Positions 15,613 to 25,684 of a stretch of 43,047 nucleotides of DNA are shown here, one piece after another (within the stretch, counting starts at the first letter, position 1; the number at the start of each line of letters is the position of its first letter). The position numbers were made by a program, and so were the translations under genes. This DNA comes from an uncultured Bacteroidales bacterium (GTDB lineage Bacteria > Bacteroidota > Bacteroidia > Bacteroidales > Barnesiellaceae). The notes beneath the pieces were generated by a model. The model ran no database searches. It was not told where the DNA came from and worked only from the letters and a program-made list of their open reading frames with translations. The stretch covers positions 1 to 43,047 of the forward strand of contig CASFYQ010000018.1 in NCBI GenBank assembly GCA_949298955.1, in the 5' to 3' direction.

Positions 15613-16467
15613 ATGAAAGTATTCACAACAATCGCCGAATTGCGCCAACAGCTCGATTCGGACAGGAATGCCGGTAAAACGATAGGACTTGTACCGACAA
15701 TGGGCGCCTTGCACAACGGTCATTTGCAACTGGTAAAAACCAGTGTTGCCAACAACGATGTGACAGTGGTGAGTATATTTGTCAATCCCACCCAATTCAA
15801 CGATAAAAACGATTTGCGGCTCTATCCTCGCACGCTCGACAAGGATTGCGAGCTGCTCGAGTCGGTCGGCTGCGACTACGCCTTCGCCCCTTCGGTCGAG
15901 GAGATTTATCCTACCGAAGATACCCGCGTGTTCGACCTGGGGCCTGTGGCCGAGGTGATGGAAGGCAAATACCGCCCGGGCCATTTCAATGGCGTGGCCC
16001 AAATCGTAAGCAAGCTCTTCGACATCGCCAGCCCCGACAACGCTTATTTCGGGGAAAAAGATTTCCAGCAGATTGCCGTTATCCGGGCTATGGCAGCCCA
16101 GCTGGGATACACCTTCAACATCGTGGCTGTGCCCATCGTGCGCGAAGCCGACGGTTTGGCCCTGAGCAGCCGCAACACCCGGCTGACCGAATCGCAACGA
16201 AGAAATGCTCCCAAAATAGCCGAGACTTTATTTAAAAGTCGTACCTTTGCAGCCAATCATTCGGTGAAAGAGACTATCGATAACGTGGTGGCCACCCTCA
16301 ACGCCGTGCCCGAGATGCGCGTAGAATACTACGAGATTATCGACGGAAACACGCTACAACCCATTGCCGACTGGAACGACTCGGACTATATCGTGGGTTG
16401 CATTACCGTATACAACGGCGAGGTGAGACTGATTGACAACATCGCATATCGACGTCCCCAACCATAA
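15613..16467 (+). CDS. panC: Pantoate--beta-alanine ligase (pantothenate synthetase)
   Basis: The 284-residue cytoplasmic enzyme joins pantoate and beta-alanine, using ATP through a pantoyl-adenylate, to make pantothenate for coenzyme A. The nucleotide-binding motif [10 protein letters not shown] (residues 28-37) is the family's HIGH-type signature. FVNPTQFN (about 57-64), YFGEKDFQQ (about 142-150) and SSRNTRL (about 178-184) are also in place, and length is normal. It is followed 12 nt later by panD, which supplies its beta-alanine, so the pair forms a two-step operon. Confidence 0.97.
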   Translation: MKVFTTIAELRQQLDSDRNAGKTIGLVPTMGALHNGHLQLVKTSVANNDVTVVSIFVNPTQFNDKNDLRLYPRTLDKDCELLESVGCDYAFAPSVEEIYPTEDTRVFDLGPVAEVMEGKYRPGHFNGVAQIVSKLFDIASPDNAYFGEKDFQQIAVIRAMAAQLGYTFNIVAVPIVREADGLALSSRNTRLTESQRRNAPKIAETLFKSRTFAANHSVKETIDNVVATLNAVPEMRVEYYEIIDGNTLQPIADWNDSDYIVGCITVYNGEVRLIDNIAYRRPQP

Positions 16468-16479
16468 CACGACAGAATC

Positions 16480-16830
16480 ATGTTTATAGAGGTTGTAAAA
16501 TCAAAAATTCACAGAGTAACCGTCACTCAGGCCGATTTGAATTACATCGGCAGCATCACCATCGACGAGGATTTGATGGATGCAGCAAACATTATCGCCA
16601 ACGAAAAGGTCTCGATTGTAAACAATAACAACGGCGAACGGTTTGAAACCTATGTCATCAAGGGCGAACGAGGTTCGGGAGTCGTGTGCCTCAATGGCGC
16701 CGCAGCCCGCAAGGTGCAACCCGGCGACATCATCATCATCATGGCCTATGCACTGATGACTCCCGAGGAGGCCCGCGAGTTTACCCCTGCTGTCATTTTC
16801 CCCGACACGGCTACCAACAAACTGATATAA
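16480..16830 (+). CDS. panD: Aspartate 1-decarboxylase precursor
   Basis: The 116-residue proenzyme makes beta-alanine from L-aspartate. It must cleave itself between Gly24 and Ser25 (in NYIGSITID) to generate the N-terminal pyruvoyl group; both residues and the preceding Tyr22 are present. Lys9 and the NGAAAR segment (about 72-77) also fit the family. Length is slightly short but complete. It lies 12 nt after panC and is followed by a near-perfect terminator, so the operon ends here. Confidence 0.97.
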   Translation: MFIEVVKSKIHRVTVTQADLNYIGSITIDEDLMDAANIIANEKVSIVNNNNGERFETYVIKGERGSGVVCLNGAAARKVQPGDIIIIMAYALMTPEEAREFTPAVIFPDTATNKLI

Positions 16831-16844
16831 CCGAACAACCGTCT

Positions 16845-16888
16845 CGAAAATGCCTACCCGACACGTCGAGTAGGCATTTTCGTTATAT
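16845..16888 (+). terminator. Terminator of panC-panD
   Basis: CGAAAATGCCTAC (16845-16857) pairs perfectly with GTAGGCATTTTCG (16870-16882), a 13-bp stem with a 12-nt loop, 14 bp after the panD stop. The T run lies within the stem's 3' arm. Confidence 0.8.
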
Positions 16889-16916
16889 AACCTAACCTTT
16901 CCTACCCTTTTGCCAT

Positions 16917-18239
16917 ATGTACAGTCGCAAAGATATTTGGGGTATCGCACTCCCCATCTTGGTAAGTCTTTTCGTCCAAAACCTCATCAACATCACCGAT
17001 ACCGCCTTCATGGGACGCGTAGGACAGGTGGAGTTGGGAGCTTCGGCTTTGGCCGGTGTGTTGTATTTGGCCTTCTACATGATTACCTTCGGATTCAGTA
17101 CTGGGGCCCAAATACTCATGGCCCGGCGAAACGGCGAGGCGAAATACCGGGCTCTGGGGCCTATCATGATTCAAGGTACACTGTTTCTGATTCTCTTCTC
17201 GGGTCTGCTTGTAGGAGCTTCGCTGGTATGGGCACCGCAACTGCTCGAACTGCTCATCTCTTCGCCAGCCGTATGCCAAGCAGGCGAGGAGTATATGGAG
17301 TACCGCATCTTCGGACTGCTCTTTACCTCGATAGGCGTCATGTTCCGCGCCTTTTTCGTAGCGATAACCCGCACCCGCGTGCTCATGGTCAACGCCATTA
17401 TCATGACCGTGGCCAACGTGGTGTTCAACTACATCTTCGTATTCGGTAATCTCGGTGCTCCCGAGATGGGCATTGCCGGTGCCGCACTAGGCTCGGTACT
17501 GGCCGAAGCCTCGGCCGCACTGCATTTCATACTCTACACTCTCTTCCGCATCGATCGGGCGAAATACGGGCTGTCCCGTATCCGCCTCGAAGGAGCCGGC
17601 CTTATTCGCGAAATACTCAACGTGTCGGTGTGGAGCATGATTCTCTATTTTCTCACCATCGGTTCCTGGTTTCTCTTCTTCGTTGCCGTGGAACATTTGG
17701 GAGAACTGCCACTGGCCATCTCGAACATCATACGCAGCACCTCGACCCTGCTCTTCATGCCGGTCAATGCCTTCGGTGCCACGGCCTGCACCCTCGTGAG
17801 CAATGCCATGGGAGCCCATAGGGCCGACGATGTAATGTCCATCATACGACGCCTCGTGAAGATGTGCTATGCCATCGTGCTCCCGCTCATCGCCCTGCTG
17901 TGTATCTTTCCTCACTGGATTCTGCTCATCTATACCAACGACAGCGCGCTCATAGCCAACTGCACGGCATCGGTCTACGTCATGTCGTCCTACTACCTGC
18001 TGTCTCTGCCGGGGAATATCCTGTTCCAGTCCGTATCGGGCACAGGCGACACCCGCACTGCATTCCTCATCGAGATGATTACCATCATCTTTTATACCCT
18101 GGCCATTTATGTGATTATCGTGCGGCAGCGCGTGGATATATCGCTTTGCTGGACTGTCGAGTATGTCTACTGGGGAGTACAACTGCTACTCTCGGCCCTC
18201 TTCTTCAAAATGACCAACTGGAAAGCCAAGAAAATTTAA
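16917..18239 (+). CDS. MATE family multidrug/cation efflux transporter
   Basis: The 440-residue inner-membrane protein has about 12 hydrophobic segments in two similar halves. That is the multidrug and toxic compound extrusion fold, which exports organic cations or metabolites by Na+ or H+ antiport. The N-terminal segment SLFVQNLINITDTAFMGRVG (about 17-36) is a good MATE family match, as are the GASALAGV and AEASAALHF stretches. The start at 16917 (MYSRKDIW) is in the right place for the first helix. It stands alone between the panD terminator and the bidirectional terminator at 18313. The substrate cannot be inferred. Confidence 0.92.
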   Translation: MYSRKDIWGIALPILVSLFVQNLINITDTAFMGRVGQVELGASALAGVLYLAFYMITFGFSTGAQILMARRNGEAKYRALGPIMIQGTLFLILFSGLLVGASLVWAPQLLELLISSPAVCQAGEEYMEYRIFGLLFTSIGVMFRAFFVAITRTRVLMVNAIIMTVANVVFNYIFVFGNLGAPEMGIAGAALGSVLAEASAALHFILYTLFRIDRAKYGLSRIRLEGAGLIREILNVSVWSMILYFLTIGSWFLFFVAVEHLGELPLAISNIIRSTSTLLFMPVNAFGATACTLVSNAMGAHRADDVMSIIRRLVKMCYAIVLPLIALLCIFPHWILLIYTNDSALIANCTASVYVMSSYYLLSLPGNILFQSVSGTGDTRTAFLIEMITIIFYTLAIYVIIVRQRVDISLCWTVEYVYWGVQLLLSALFFKMTNWKAKKI

Positions 18240-18270
18240 CCGCTTTTACACCCCGCCAACAAAATACCGC

Positions 18271-18289
18271 CTTGCAGGAGAACTGCAAG
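18271..18289 (+). repeat. Small hairpin after the MATE gene
   Basis: CTTGCAG (18271-18277) pairs perfectly with CTGCAAG (18283-18289) around a 5-nt loop. It precedes the main terminator and has no T tract of its own. Confidence 0.5.
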
Positions 18290-18312
18290 GGTGAGAGATT
18301 ACCCCCGACACA

Positions 18313-18355
18313 AAAGAGCCCCTGCCGTCCCAGGAGGAAACGGCAGGGGCTCTTT
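18313..18355. terminator. Bidirectional terminator between the MATE gene and the pilus operon
   Basis: AAAGAGCCCCTGCCG (18313-18327) pairs perfectly with CGGCAGGGGCTCTTT (18341-18355), 15 bp. It lies between convergent stop codons and ends both the MATE transcript and the long pilus operon. Confidence 0.85.
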
Positions 18356-18440
18356 CATACACCTTATCAACTATAAACTAAACTTAACCCTATCTCCTTT
18401 TTCACCGGGGACTGTGCCCGGGACAGGCTGTCGCCACGGG

Positions 18441-21400
18441 TCAATAGGCCACAATCTTGAAATTGTGTACCGAACCGTTGGCAAGCGTCACCGAAACGAT
18501 TTGCAAGTCGCGTTGCAAATCCACCTCGGTCTCCAACGTGGGCAACATGTGCACGGCACTATCCATGCGGCCGTCTATGCCATAGATTGCCACTCTCACG
18601 ATTTCCTCGCGCGTACTCTTCACGACAGCCCGGTTGTCTTTGGCCGTGACAAATACTTCGCCTTCGGTTTTCTCCTCCACGGCAAGAGCCAAATCGACCA
18701 GCGAATACCGGCCCACACTCGACTCTCCGGCTTCGAGAGCAATCTCTTCGTCCAGGCTATAAACCGTCCCCGTATTGTTGTCGCGCAACACATAGCTCGA
18801 AGTGTCGAATCCGTTCTCAGCCTCGAACCGCAAGGTGAGCGTATCGGATGCTGCCGCACACAAGGCGAGCGGTGTCTCGGCGCCAGAGGCCGGCAAAATG
18901 TCGTAAACGATATTTCCCGAGACGGCATACACTCCGAGCGAAGGTTTCACCTCGGCATCGATGAGCGCTTCCGATTCGCCGCCGGCACCATAGGTCAGCA
19001 ACATGGAGGCTTTGTCGAGACCGTTGTCGGCCACGATTCTCAATGCGGGCGATTCCGACAGGGTGGTTACCGTCTCGCCGGTAAGCATGTCGTCGGTAAA
19101 TTCTATGTCTCTTGCAGCGGCCTCCGAGTCAAATTCCACGAAGAAAGCCTGCAACGGCTCTATCTTGGTCAGCCCGGCAACGGTTGCCTGCAAATCGCTG
19201 TTGATGGTAGCGACGGTATTCCCGTCGTATATTCTCACCGATTTCACACCGTCGTTGCCCGCCATGAAAGCAGCAATGTCAATCCGGCTCATAAAGGGGT
19301 TGCCCACGAGGAAAATCGATGTCGCATTTTCGGCCGTGAGCGACACGGTGAGCGGCAGCACATTGGTGTATACATGCCGTGTTTCGCCTTCATACTCGAA
19401 CGACGACGAGGGATTCTCGGGCGTTTCCGATTCGTATATGAAGCGTCCCGACCCGGTTCTTTCGAGCGTCTCGATCAACGACAACATGCTGCCGTCGTAG
19501 TCGCTATAATAATTATAGGTGGTATGCTCTTTGGGGAAACGGAACGTGAACGTTCTGTCGGCCGGGAGGTTGCCGTTGTCGACCCACAGCGAGAAGCCGT
19601 TGCCCATCGGATAGCCATATTTCAACGCATTGAAATTTTTCGACCATTCGGCCTTGTTGATTTCGGCATTGCCAAGGTCGAGCCCGTCGGGGTCGATACC
19701 CACCTCGGTGTCCGTGCCGTTGAAAAGCTTAGCCGGAGCCGAGCGCGACCACAGGCGCTGATAGATGCGCGGGTTGATGCGGTTTTGGGGCATATTGGTC
19801 TCTGTGAGCGACTCGAAATAACCGATCGATGTTTCTGTCGCCGGGATAAACATATCGCCGGCATACATGCTCTTCAACGGAGCCGAGAGCAGGTAGTAGC
19901 GGTTGGGTTTCAAGTCCATCTCCACCCAAGCCTTGCTGTAATTGAGGCTCGTCGTGCGATCGACCGCTGCGTTCGACTTGAAATAGATGCTGTTGCAGCA
20001 ATACTTGTCGACAGCCTCGGGCTCGGCCGGGAGCAAAGGATATTTCGAGGCGTTGCTGTTGATTACCACGTCGGTACAGCAATAGGGCGATCCTGCCGTC
20101 CAGTTGGTCCATTCGTTCCAATCGGTATTTACCGGGGTCGTTTTCCACTCTGTATAGGTGGGGTGCACGGTATAGGGCGAGGTATCGACGATGTTCATGC
20201 TGCCATCGTAGAATATCATGTTGTAACGGCCCACGGTGTTCAACGTGTAGGACACCGAGAAATAGCCTTCCAAATCGACCGGAACTTTCTCGAAGATTTC
20301 CTGCTCGGGCATCGAGATGTAATAATCCATACCGGCAAGGCCTTTCCCCGAAATCTCCATGACATCGCCCTGGCATATCTGGCTCACGGTGAGGTCGCCA
20401 ATCTCGGTGAAACAGCTCGACGGGTCTTCGCAGTCGGGCGTTCCGTCACCGTCCACGTCGCCGCGCAGGAACATGCCGTAGAAGCGTTGGAAACTCAACA
20501 CGCCGGCAACACTGGCCACCTCTATCTGCACCTCGTCATAACGGGCTTTCGGTTGTAAAATCAATATGCTCTTGTCGCCATAACCTATCACATTCACACC
20601 CAACACATTCCAGTTGGTAAACTCGTCGCCCGTGGGATTCCCCTGATAATAGGTTCTCGCCGTGAGCCACTTACCGGCATCCACACCGGCCAGATAGGTA
20701 TTGTTGTCGACCACGATGCACAGCTGGTGATGGAAATCGAGGGTATAGCCCGGCTTCACCGAGAATACCGTACCGCCACCCACCGTCACCGTGTTGGCTA
20801 CCATCATTGCCGTTTCGAGATCGCCGTCGATAAAGTAGCTGAGGTTGTCGTTCACGCCGGCCACCGTTACCGCACTTCCCTGGTCGCCGGTAGAAATCGT
20901 CGCTCCCGAACCGTCATCTTCGGCCGAGATAATCTCCACACCGCAACCAAAAGGCCCGCCGCACTCGCTGTTTTCGGGATTGAGTTCCTCTTTGAATGGA
21001 TAGAATATATTGAACTTAGAGAAAGTGAGGTTCAAAACACCGGCTTTCCAAAGCATGATTTCATCGACTTTCAAGGGATTCCCGTCACCGTCGGTTTCCG
21101 AGGGGTCCACCTCCACGCAGAAGCGCATTTTCTGCTGACGGTTGGATCCCGCCAGACCCACCGACACGACATCGGTTTCGGTGATTACTTTCTCAAACAC
21201 CTTCTTCCCTTTGTGGTAGCCCCGTATCAGGAAGAACTGCAACGCACTCACGTCCAAGCCTTCCGATTCCAGTTCCATCATGAATCCCAGTTTGGCGGGA
21301 TACGGCTCGGTTTCCGCATCGTAGATGAGCGACCCGTCGGTCGTCTTCACGCCCGTAATCATCAGATTCTCGGCAATCGAAGCCACGGGCACAAAGGTGG

Positions 21401-23021
21401 CACAGTTGTTGTAATTGTTGTCGAGAATGCACTCTTCTCCTTCCATGTCGGTGAACGAGATGAGCGACCCGCTGGTGCCATAGAGGTCGTCGCTGAGGGC
21501 GTATTTACCTTCGAGTGCCGCATCCAGGTTGACCAGCGGCTCTCCGCATATATTATCGACTTCCGACCCGATGTTCTCGCCCTTGTTGATAGTCACCAGT
21601 TCGAAACAATGATTTTCGCAGGCCGATGTAGCTCTGAACGTATAGTCGCCATCGAGGTCCATGTTGGCCACATAACCGCCGTCGGTCACCGTCACGGCCG
21701 AACCTTCGGGGGCGCTTTCGAGCGACCACGTCACCGACAGGCTCGGGTTCGACTCCAACTGTATCGACGTCTGCGCCGTGCACAAATTGGTATCGAACGT
21801 GGGGTTAATGTCGCAATGATGCTTCACCTCGGGGGCTTCGCGCACAAAACCGTAATAAACGCCCATCGCGCCGAGGCTCACCGAGAGCACCGTGTGGAAA
21901 CGTATCTCGGCACCCGAGTAATCGACATTGGCCACAATCGACGATGTACCGTTTCCGCCCGAGGCCACGCCCAAGCCCACGACATCGCCCGAGACGGTCT
22001 CTTCCTGTACCACGTTGCCGTTACGGTCGAACAGCAGAATGCGTATCCACACTCCCACATCGAGGTCCAATGCCGCACCATTTTTCCAACTGAAACCTAT
22101 CTCCGACCCGGCTTTGAACACCTCCTCGTCGCTGTTATGGTTGCCCACGCACAATTTCACACCGCCCTGATAGCCGGCTGCGATTATCGGGGTCAGCACC
22201 GCCGAGTTGTTCACCAAATCGTCGTCGATAAGGTTGTTTATATTATTTTGGTCCAGCGGGAAAGGAATACCCAGAAGCACCGGGTTCCAGCCTTTGGCCG
22301 TTTCGAGGTAATAGCCCTCGCCCATACCGGCCACACCGTTGGTCGTGAGCAGAGTCTCTTTCACGCTGCCCACAAAAGCATATTTCACCAGCACGGCACT
22401 ACCCACCGCAAGGTTCACACCGCCGGCATCGACAAGGCACACCTCGTCGAAAATCTCTTCGGTGCGGGCCGTGAGGTAGATATTGGCATCGTCGGTACCC
22501 GGTATGGAAATCAGCGACAAGCCTATTCCGCTTGTCGAGAGACCCTCTTCCACCGGTTGGGTGTCGACCTCTTCGCCATCGCGCAAGAACATGATCGACA
22601 TGGCTTTGATGACATCGAGCGACAGCACGCTGCTACCCGACGAGGCCACCACGCAGAAGCCCGCCGGCATATCCTTGTAATAGTTGTTCATGTCGCGCAC
22701 ACTCGTCACCGGGTTGGCCGTCACACCCGCGCCCACCACTTTGGGGAACGAGGCATAGTTGTTCAAATCCTCGTCGGTGAGGTTTTCGAGCTGGTCTACC
22801 CACGAGCCTACGCCCACCACATTCACCAGTTTGTTCACACTGCAACCGCGGCCCACGAGAGCTCGGCGATTTTCCAAATAGTTAGGCTGGTTCGAGTCTT
22901 GCTCTTGCCAAACGGGACGTTCCGGGTCCAACGGATACCCCGAATCCTGCGCCGACACTTGTCCCGGCAACCAGGTAGCCGCCCCTAATACTGCGTATAT
23001 GAGATATTTTTTCATTGTCAT
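18441..23021 (-). CDS. Large secreted adhesin at the end of the pilus operon
   Basis: The 1526-residue protein has a normal signal peptide (cleavage after about VSA, before QD) and no lipobox, unlike every other subunit of the operon. The N-terminal half is beta-rich, with several Cys pairs and Ig-like stretches (for example the WSLESAPEGSAVTVTDG region, about 430-445). A calcium-type loop DVDGDGTPDCED lies near residue 853. A WNEWTNWTAG region near 965, frequent in Bacteroidetes surface proteins, follows. The last about 80 residues (VAIYGIDGRM ... VTLANGSVHNFKIVAY) resemble a type IX secretion sorting domain, although the PGxY motif is not clear. It is last in the operon, 12 nt after a fimbrillin-like gene, as expected for a tip or accessory adhesin. 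A start at 23015 is equally possible. Confidence 0.7.
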   Translation of the reverse strand: MTMKKYLIYAVLGAATWLPGQVSAQDSGYPLDPERPVWQEQDSNQPNYLENRRALVGRGCSVNKLVNVVGVGSWVDQLENLTDEDLNNYASFPKVVGAGVTANPVTSVRDMNNYYKDMPAGFCVVASSGSSVLSLDVIKAMSIMFLRDGEEVDTQPVEEGLSTSGIGLSLISIPGTDDANIYLTARTEEIFDEVCLVDAGGVNLAVGSAVLVKYAFVGSVKETLLTTNGVAGMGEGYYLETAKGWNPVLLGIPFPLDQNNINNLIDDDLVNNSAVLTPIIAAGYQGGVKLCVGNHNSDEEVFKAGSEIGFSWKNGAALDLDVGVWIRILLFDRNGNVVQEETVSGDVVGLGVASGGNGTSSIVANVDYSGAEIRFHTVLSVSLGAMGVYYGFVREAPEVKHHCDINPTFDTNLCTAQTSIQLESNPSLSVTWSLESAPEGSAVTVTDGGYVANMDLDGDYTFRATSACENHCFELVTINKGENIGSEVDNICGEPLVNLDAALEGKYALSDDLYGTSGSLISFTDMEGEECILDNNYNNCATFVPVASIAENLMITGVKTTDGSLIYDAETEPYPAKLGFMMELESEGLDVSALQFFLIRGYHKGKKVFEKVITETDVVSVGLAGSNRQQKMRFCVEVDPSETDGDGNPLKVDEIMLWKAGVLNLTFSKFNIFYPFKEELNPENSECGGPFGCGVEIISAEDDGSGATISTGDQGSAVTVAGVNDNLSYFIDGDLETAMMVANTVTVGGGTVFSVKPGYTLDFHHQLCIVVDNNTYLAGVDAGKWLTARTYYQGNPTGDEFTNWNVLGVNVIGYGDKSILILQPKARYDEVQIEVASVAGVLSFQRFYGMFLRGDVDGDGTPDCEDPSSCFTEIGDLTVSQICQGDVMEISGKGLAGMDYYISMPEQEIFEKVPVDLEGYFSVSYTLNTVGRYNMIFYDGSMNIVDTSPYTVHPTYTEWKTTPVNTDWNEWTNWTAGSPYCCTDVVINSNASKYPLLPAEPEAVDKYCCNSIYFKSNAAVDRTTSLNYSKAWVEMDLKPNRYYLLSAPLKSMYAGDMFIPATETSIGYFESLTETNMPQNRINPRIYQRLWSRSAPAKLFNGTDTEVGIDPDGLDLGNAEINKAEWSKNFNALKYGYPMGNGFSLWVDNGNLPADRTFTFRFPKEHTTYNYYSDYDGSMLSLIETLERTGSGRFIYESETPENPSSSFEYEGETRHVYTNVLPLTVSLTAENATSIFLVGNPFMSRIDIAAFMAGNDGVKSVRIYDGNTVATINSDLQATVAGLTKIEPLQAFFVEFDSEAAARDIEFTDDMLTGETVTTLSESPALRIVADNGLDKASMLLTYGAGGESEALIDAEVKPSLGVYAVSGNIVYDILPASGAETPLALCAAASDTLTLRFEAENGFDTSSYVLRDNNTGTVYSLDEEIALEAGESSVGRYSLVDLALAVEEKTEGEVFVTAKDNRAVVKSTREEIVRVAIYGIDGRMDSAVHMLPTLETEVDLQRDLQIVSVTLANGSVHNFKIVAY

Positions 23022-23033
23022 GTATTGTCGCTA

Positions 23034-24332
23034 TTAATCGAGTTGATGACTCAATATGCTGCTCGACGTTCCCCGCAACACATATTTGTGGTTGCGGCGG
23101 AAATAAAACTCGTTGTTGTGGGCATCGGGCGAAATCACCCCGGTAGCTCCCTCTCCGTCGTTATAGGTTTTGTCGGCCACATGGATTTCGCCGTTGAACA
23201 ACCCGAAATGAGTCGTCAATGCCACCTCTTTACGAGTTAAAAAACGGACGCCCAGTTTCATTTTGGCCGGCAAGACAAATGCCGTAAACGTCACCTTGCC
23301 ATTCTCGGCATCCCGATAGTCGATTACCGTGTATGAACCTGTATAACCGAGAAGCCCGTCAACGACATAATCGGGTACCGGGGACGAGGGGGTCAAAAAA
23401 TCGTCGTACGACGAAAGCCCCGTCACCGTATTGACATTGGTCGCCAGCAAGGCGGCATGATATATATCCCTACTTATCGCATGATATTCATAGGGTTCAA
23501 GTTCCAGCTCCACCTGCACTTTGGCCACACCCCGGTAGAGAACGCCGGTCAACGCCACCGCCTTGTCGTAGCTGCCGTCGGCCTTTTGCTCGGCAAACTT
23601 GATAATCTCGTTGCCCGAAGCCGTGGTGCAATAGCCATAGAAAAATTCGGGAACAAAAGCCATTTTCCGGGTCAAGCATTCATCGAAATTTGTGGTCGTT
23701 ACGTCTTCGATGATATTCACATCCATATCGTAAATATACGACCAGATGTCGCCGGTTTTGACCGTAGCCTTGAAATCGTCGAAAGTCGTGCCGTCCTCGA
23801 CATTGAGCGTGAAAAGATTTTGCTCGCCATCGACAAACGTGTTGCCGCTCCGAACGGCGTTTGCCCGCTTGCTGTCGTAGGCGATACCCACCACCCGGTA
23901 TTCATAACCGTAGATTTTGCGGATAGAACCTTGCGCGGTAATGGTTTTCGTATCTTCGTCGCGGGTACAGTCCAGCGTATAGTCGTTGGTGGGGTCGTAG
24001 GTAAACGGGGCATCGTTCACACCACCCTGCAACTGGTCGTCCATATCCTTGCGGCGGAACACCACCAGACGCACCTTGTCGGCCGACGTCTCGTCCCAGC
24101 CGTCCACCTCGACCGTCGTCTCTTGCCCGGGCGGCGGCACACGGGTCACATCGTCCTGCTGCCAGGTCGTGCCGAAAGAAATCACCACCGGCACTTCCGA
24201 CACATCGCTCCGCTCGGGCTCGAATGCCGGGACATCTTCTTCCCCGGCACAACCGGCAAGTGCCAATACGCAACCGACAAAAGCGGCCACAACCGATTTC
24301 GGCCCATATCGCCTATCTTTCATTGCTGTCAT
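23034..24332 (-). CDS. Fimbrillin-like lipoprotein, probable minor pilus subunit
   Basis: The 432-residue protein has a lipoprotein signal ending VLALAGC (Cys28). A beta strand and a Thr-Arg (Arg64, DVTRVP) follow at the spacing expected for trypsin-like processing of type V pilins. The rest is a beta-rich, two-domain-like sequence without enzymatic motifs. It lies 17 nt after the preceding subunit and 12 nt before the large adhesin, so it probably joins the adhesin to the shaft. A start at 24323 (MKDRRYG) is as good as 24332. Family assignment rests on the signal, processing site and operon position. Confidence 0.65.
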   Translation of the reverse strand: MTAMKDRRYGPKSVVAAFVGCVLALAGCAGEEDVPAFEPERSDVSEVPVVISFGTTWQQDDVTRVPPPGQETTVEVDGWDETSADKVRLVVFRRKDMDDQLQGGVNDAPFTYDPTNDYTLDCTRDEDTKTITAQGSIRKIYGYEYRVVGIAYDSKRANAVRSGNTFVDGEQNLFTLNVEDGTTFDDFKATVKTGDIWSYIYDMDVNIIEDVTTTNFDECLTRKMAFVPEFFYGYCTTASGNEIIKFAEQKADGSYDKAVALTGVLYRGVAKVQVELELEPYEYHAISRDIYHAALLATNVNTVTGLSSYDDFLTPSSPVPDYVVDGLLGYTGSYTVIDYRDAENGKVTFTAFVLPAKMKLGVRFLTRKEVALTTHFGLFNGEIHVADKTYNDGEGATGVISPDAHNNEFYFRRNHKYVLRGTSSSILSHQLD

Positions 24333-24349
24333 ATCGTACTATCGTTGTT

Positions 24350-25678
24350 CTATATTATATCAAAATTATGCTCGTCTTCAAAATTGGGGTTCACCACGAT
24401 TTCGATGTTCGGCTCGCTGGTATCGACCGCGATGTTGTCGAACCGTCCGCTCAGGTTCACCCGCACATTGGAGTAGGAATAGAAACAGAATTTACCGGCA
24501 TTGCCGTTGTAGACATAGAGGTCGCTACCGTGTTTCAAATCGCTGCCCACGTTGTAAACGGCGGCATCGTCGCCCGTGAGGTAGTGGCTCGTTTGCGGGC
24601 GCAAGTCGAATACCCGGTCTCTGCTGCTTTCGCCGGTATAGGAAATTTTCACCCAAAAGCGCATACCCACTTCGCTGGGCAGCAGGAACGACGAGAGTTT
24701 GGCGCTCTCGGCTGTCGGCGAGATGTCGGTCCGGGCCAGCAACACGCTGTCGTTCTGTGTCGTGTTGGCGGGATCGGTCACGGCGTGTACCGGATAATAG
24801 GAGCCGTGCGTACCGTTGAGCGTAATCTGTGTGGGGAAATGGTCGGCATACAACTCGATACTCGATACCTCCCCGGCCGGTATGTCGGTAATGGTGAGGT
24901 TCACCTGGCTCACAATGCGAAATATGCGACCGGTGAGAGAAGCCGAACCCTTATTAACAGAAAGATGATTATAGTACCACATGTATTCGTTTTCATCGGG
25001 ATCGTCATCGTCATCATTTGATTCCCATACACTTAAAACACTCGGTGCCGGATTGTAAGAGTCTTCTTTCAAGCCCAATGTACCATAGTAAAGCTCGGGA
25101 GTGACATATGACGTTCCCGCCCCGTTGAGGCTGAGGGTCGACGACGTGCGGTTCGCTATATTCGTGGTAAATTTCGACTTATCGGCCTCGGTATAGGCCA
25201 GCGCCGTATTATACATATAGATATAATCACGATCCTTTTCTATGCTTATCCCGGCCTCGGTATAACCATCACGACCCATGATTTTCAAAGGAATGGGAGA
25301 AGCGACGGAGACATAAGGCAGTACTGCTTCGTCTGCTTCTTGATAATTATACTCGTTATCTTCCGGCCAATAGGTCGTATAACCGGAGGTTAAAAAAAAC
25401 GGATAGATTTCGAGGAGGTCGGCGCGGCAAGTACCTTCGACGCCCGGACCCGACGTGTCGTCGGCCCCGGTAAACCGGGTTTGCGCCACCAAATCGCCAT
25501 TGCCGCCACAGACCACAATGCCTTCGCCGGGAGTATTCATGCCTGTTGTCCCTCCTGCGGGAGAAGAGGCAGGCTCGTCGCTGTCGCATCCGCCGAAGAG
25601 CATGGCCACCGGCCAGACAGCCGCAAGCATCAGCTTGCCTATCGCATATTTCATATTCGCTATTTTCATCATCTTCAT
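24350..25678 (-). CDS. Fimbrillin-like lipoprotein, probable minor pilus subunit
   Basis: The 442-residue protein has a lipoprotein signal ending AMLFGGC (Cys31). A Gly/Pro-rich linker, a beta strand (EGIVVCGG) and a Thr-Arg processing-like site (Arg68, AQTRFT) follow. Two fimbrillin-like beta domains can be guessed from the strand pattern; SLTGRIFRIVSQVNLTI near the middle is typical of FimA-type repeats. It lies 6 nt after the previous gene and 17 nt before the next. Three in-frame ATGs lie in the first nine codons and the true start is uncertain; 25678 gives the tightest spacing. Confidence 0.65.
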   Translation of the reverse strand: MKMMKIANMKYAIGKLMLAAVWPVAMLFGGCDSDEPASSPAGGTTGMNTPGEGIVVCGGNGDLVAQTRFTGADDTSGPGVEGTCRADLLEIYPFFLTSGYTTYWPEDNEYNYQEADEAVLPYVSVASPIPLKIMGRDGYTEAGISIEKDRDYIYMYNTALAYTEADKSKFTTNIANRTSSTLSLNGAGTSYVTPELYYGTLGLKEDSYNPAPSVLSVWESNDDDDDPDENEYMWYYNHLSVNKGSASLTGRIFRIVSQVNLTITDIPAGEVSSIELYADHFPTQITLNGTHGSYYPVHAVTDPANTTQNDSVLLARTDISPTAESAKLSSFLLPSEVGMRFWVKISYTGESSRDRVFDLRPQTSHYLTGDDAAVYNVGSDLKHGSDLYVYNGNAGKFCFYSYSNVRVNLSGRFDNIAVDTSEPNIEIVVNPNFEDEHNFDII

Positions 25679-25684
25679 ATTCGA

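Noticed and set aside
18291..20558. Long open frame (755 codons) on the plus strand opposite the adhesin gene
   Set aside because: It is a shadow: the minus-strand adhesin has a signal peptide and coherent domains, while this frame is rich in His, Arg and Gly with no recognisable motif.
20727..22988. Second long plus-strand frame (753 codons) opposite the adhesin
   Set aside because: Same reason; codon bias of the real gene leaves the opposite strand open. Composition is His/Arg-rich and unlike any protein family.
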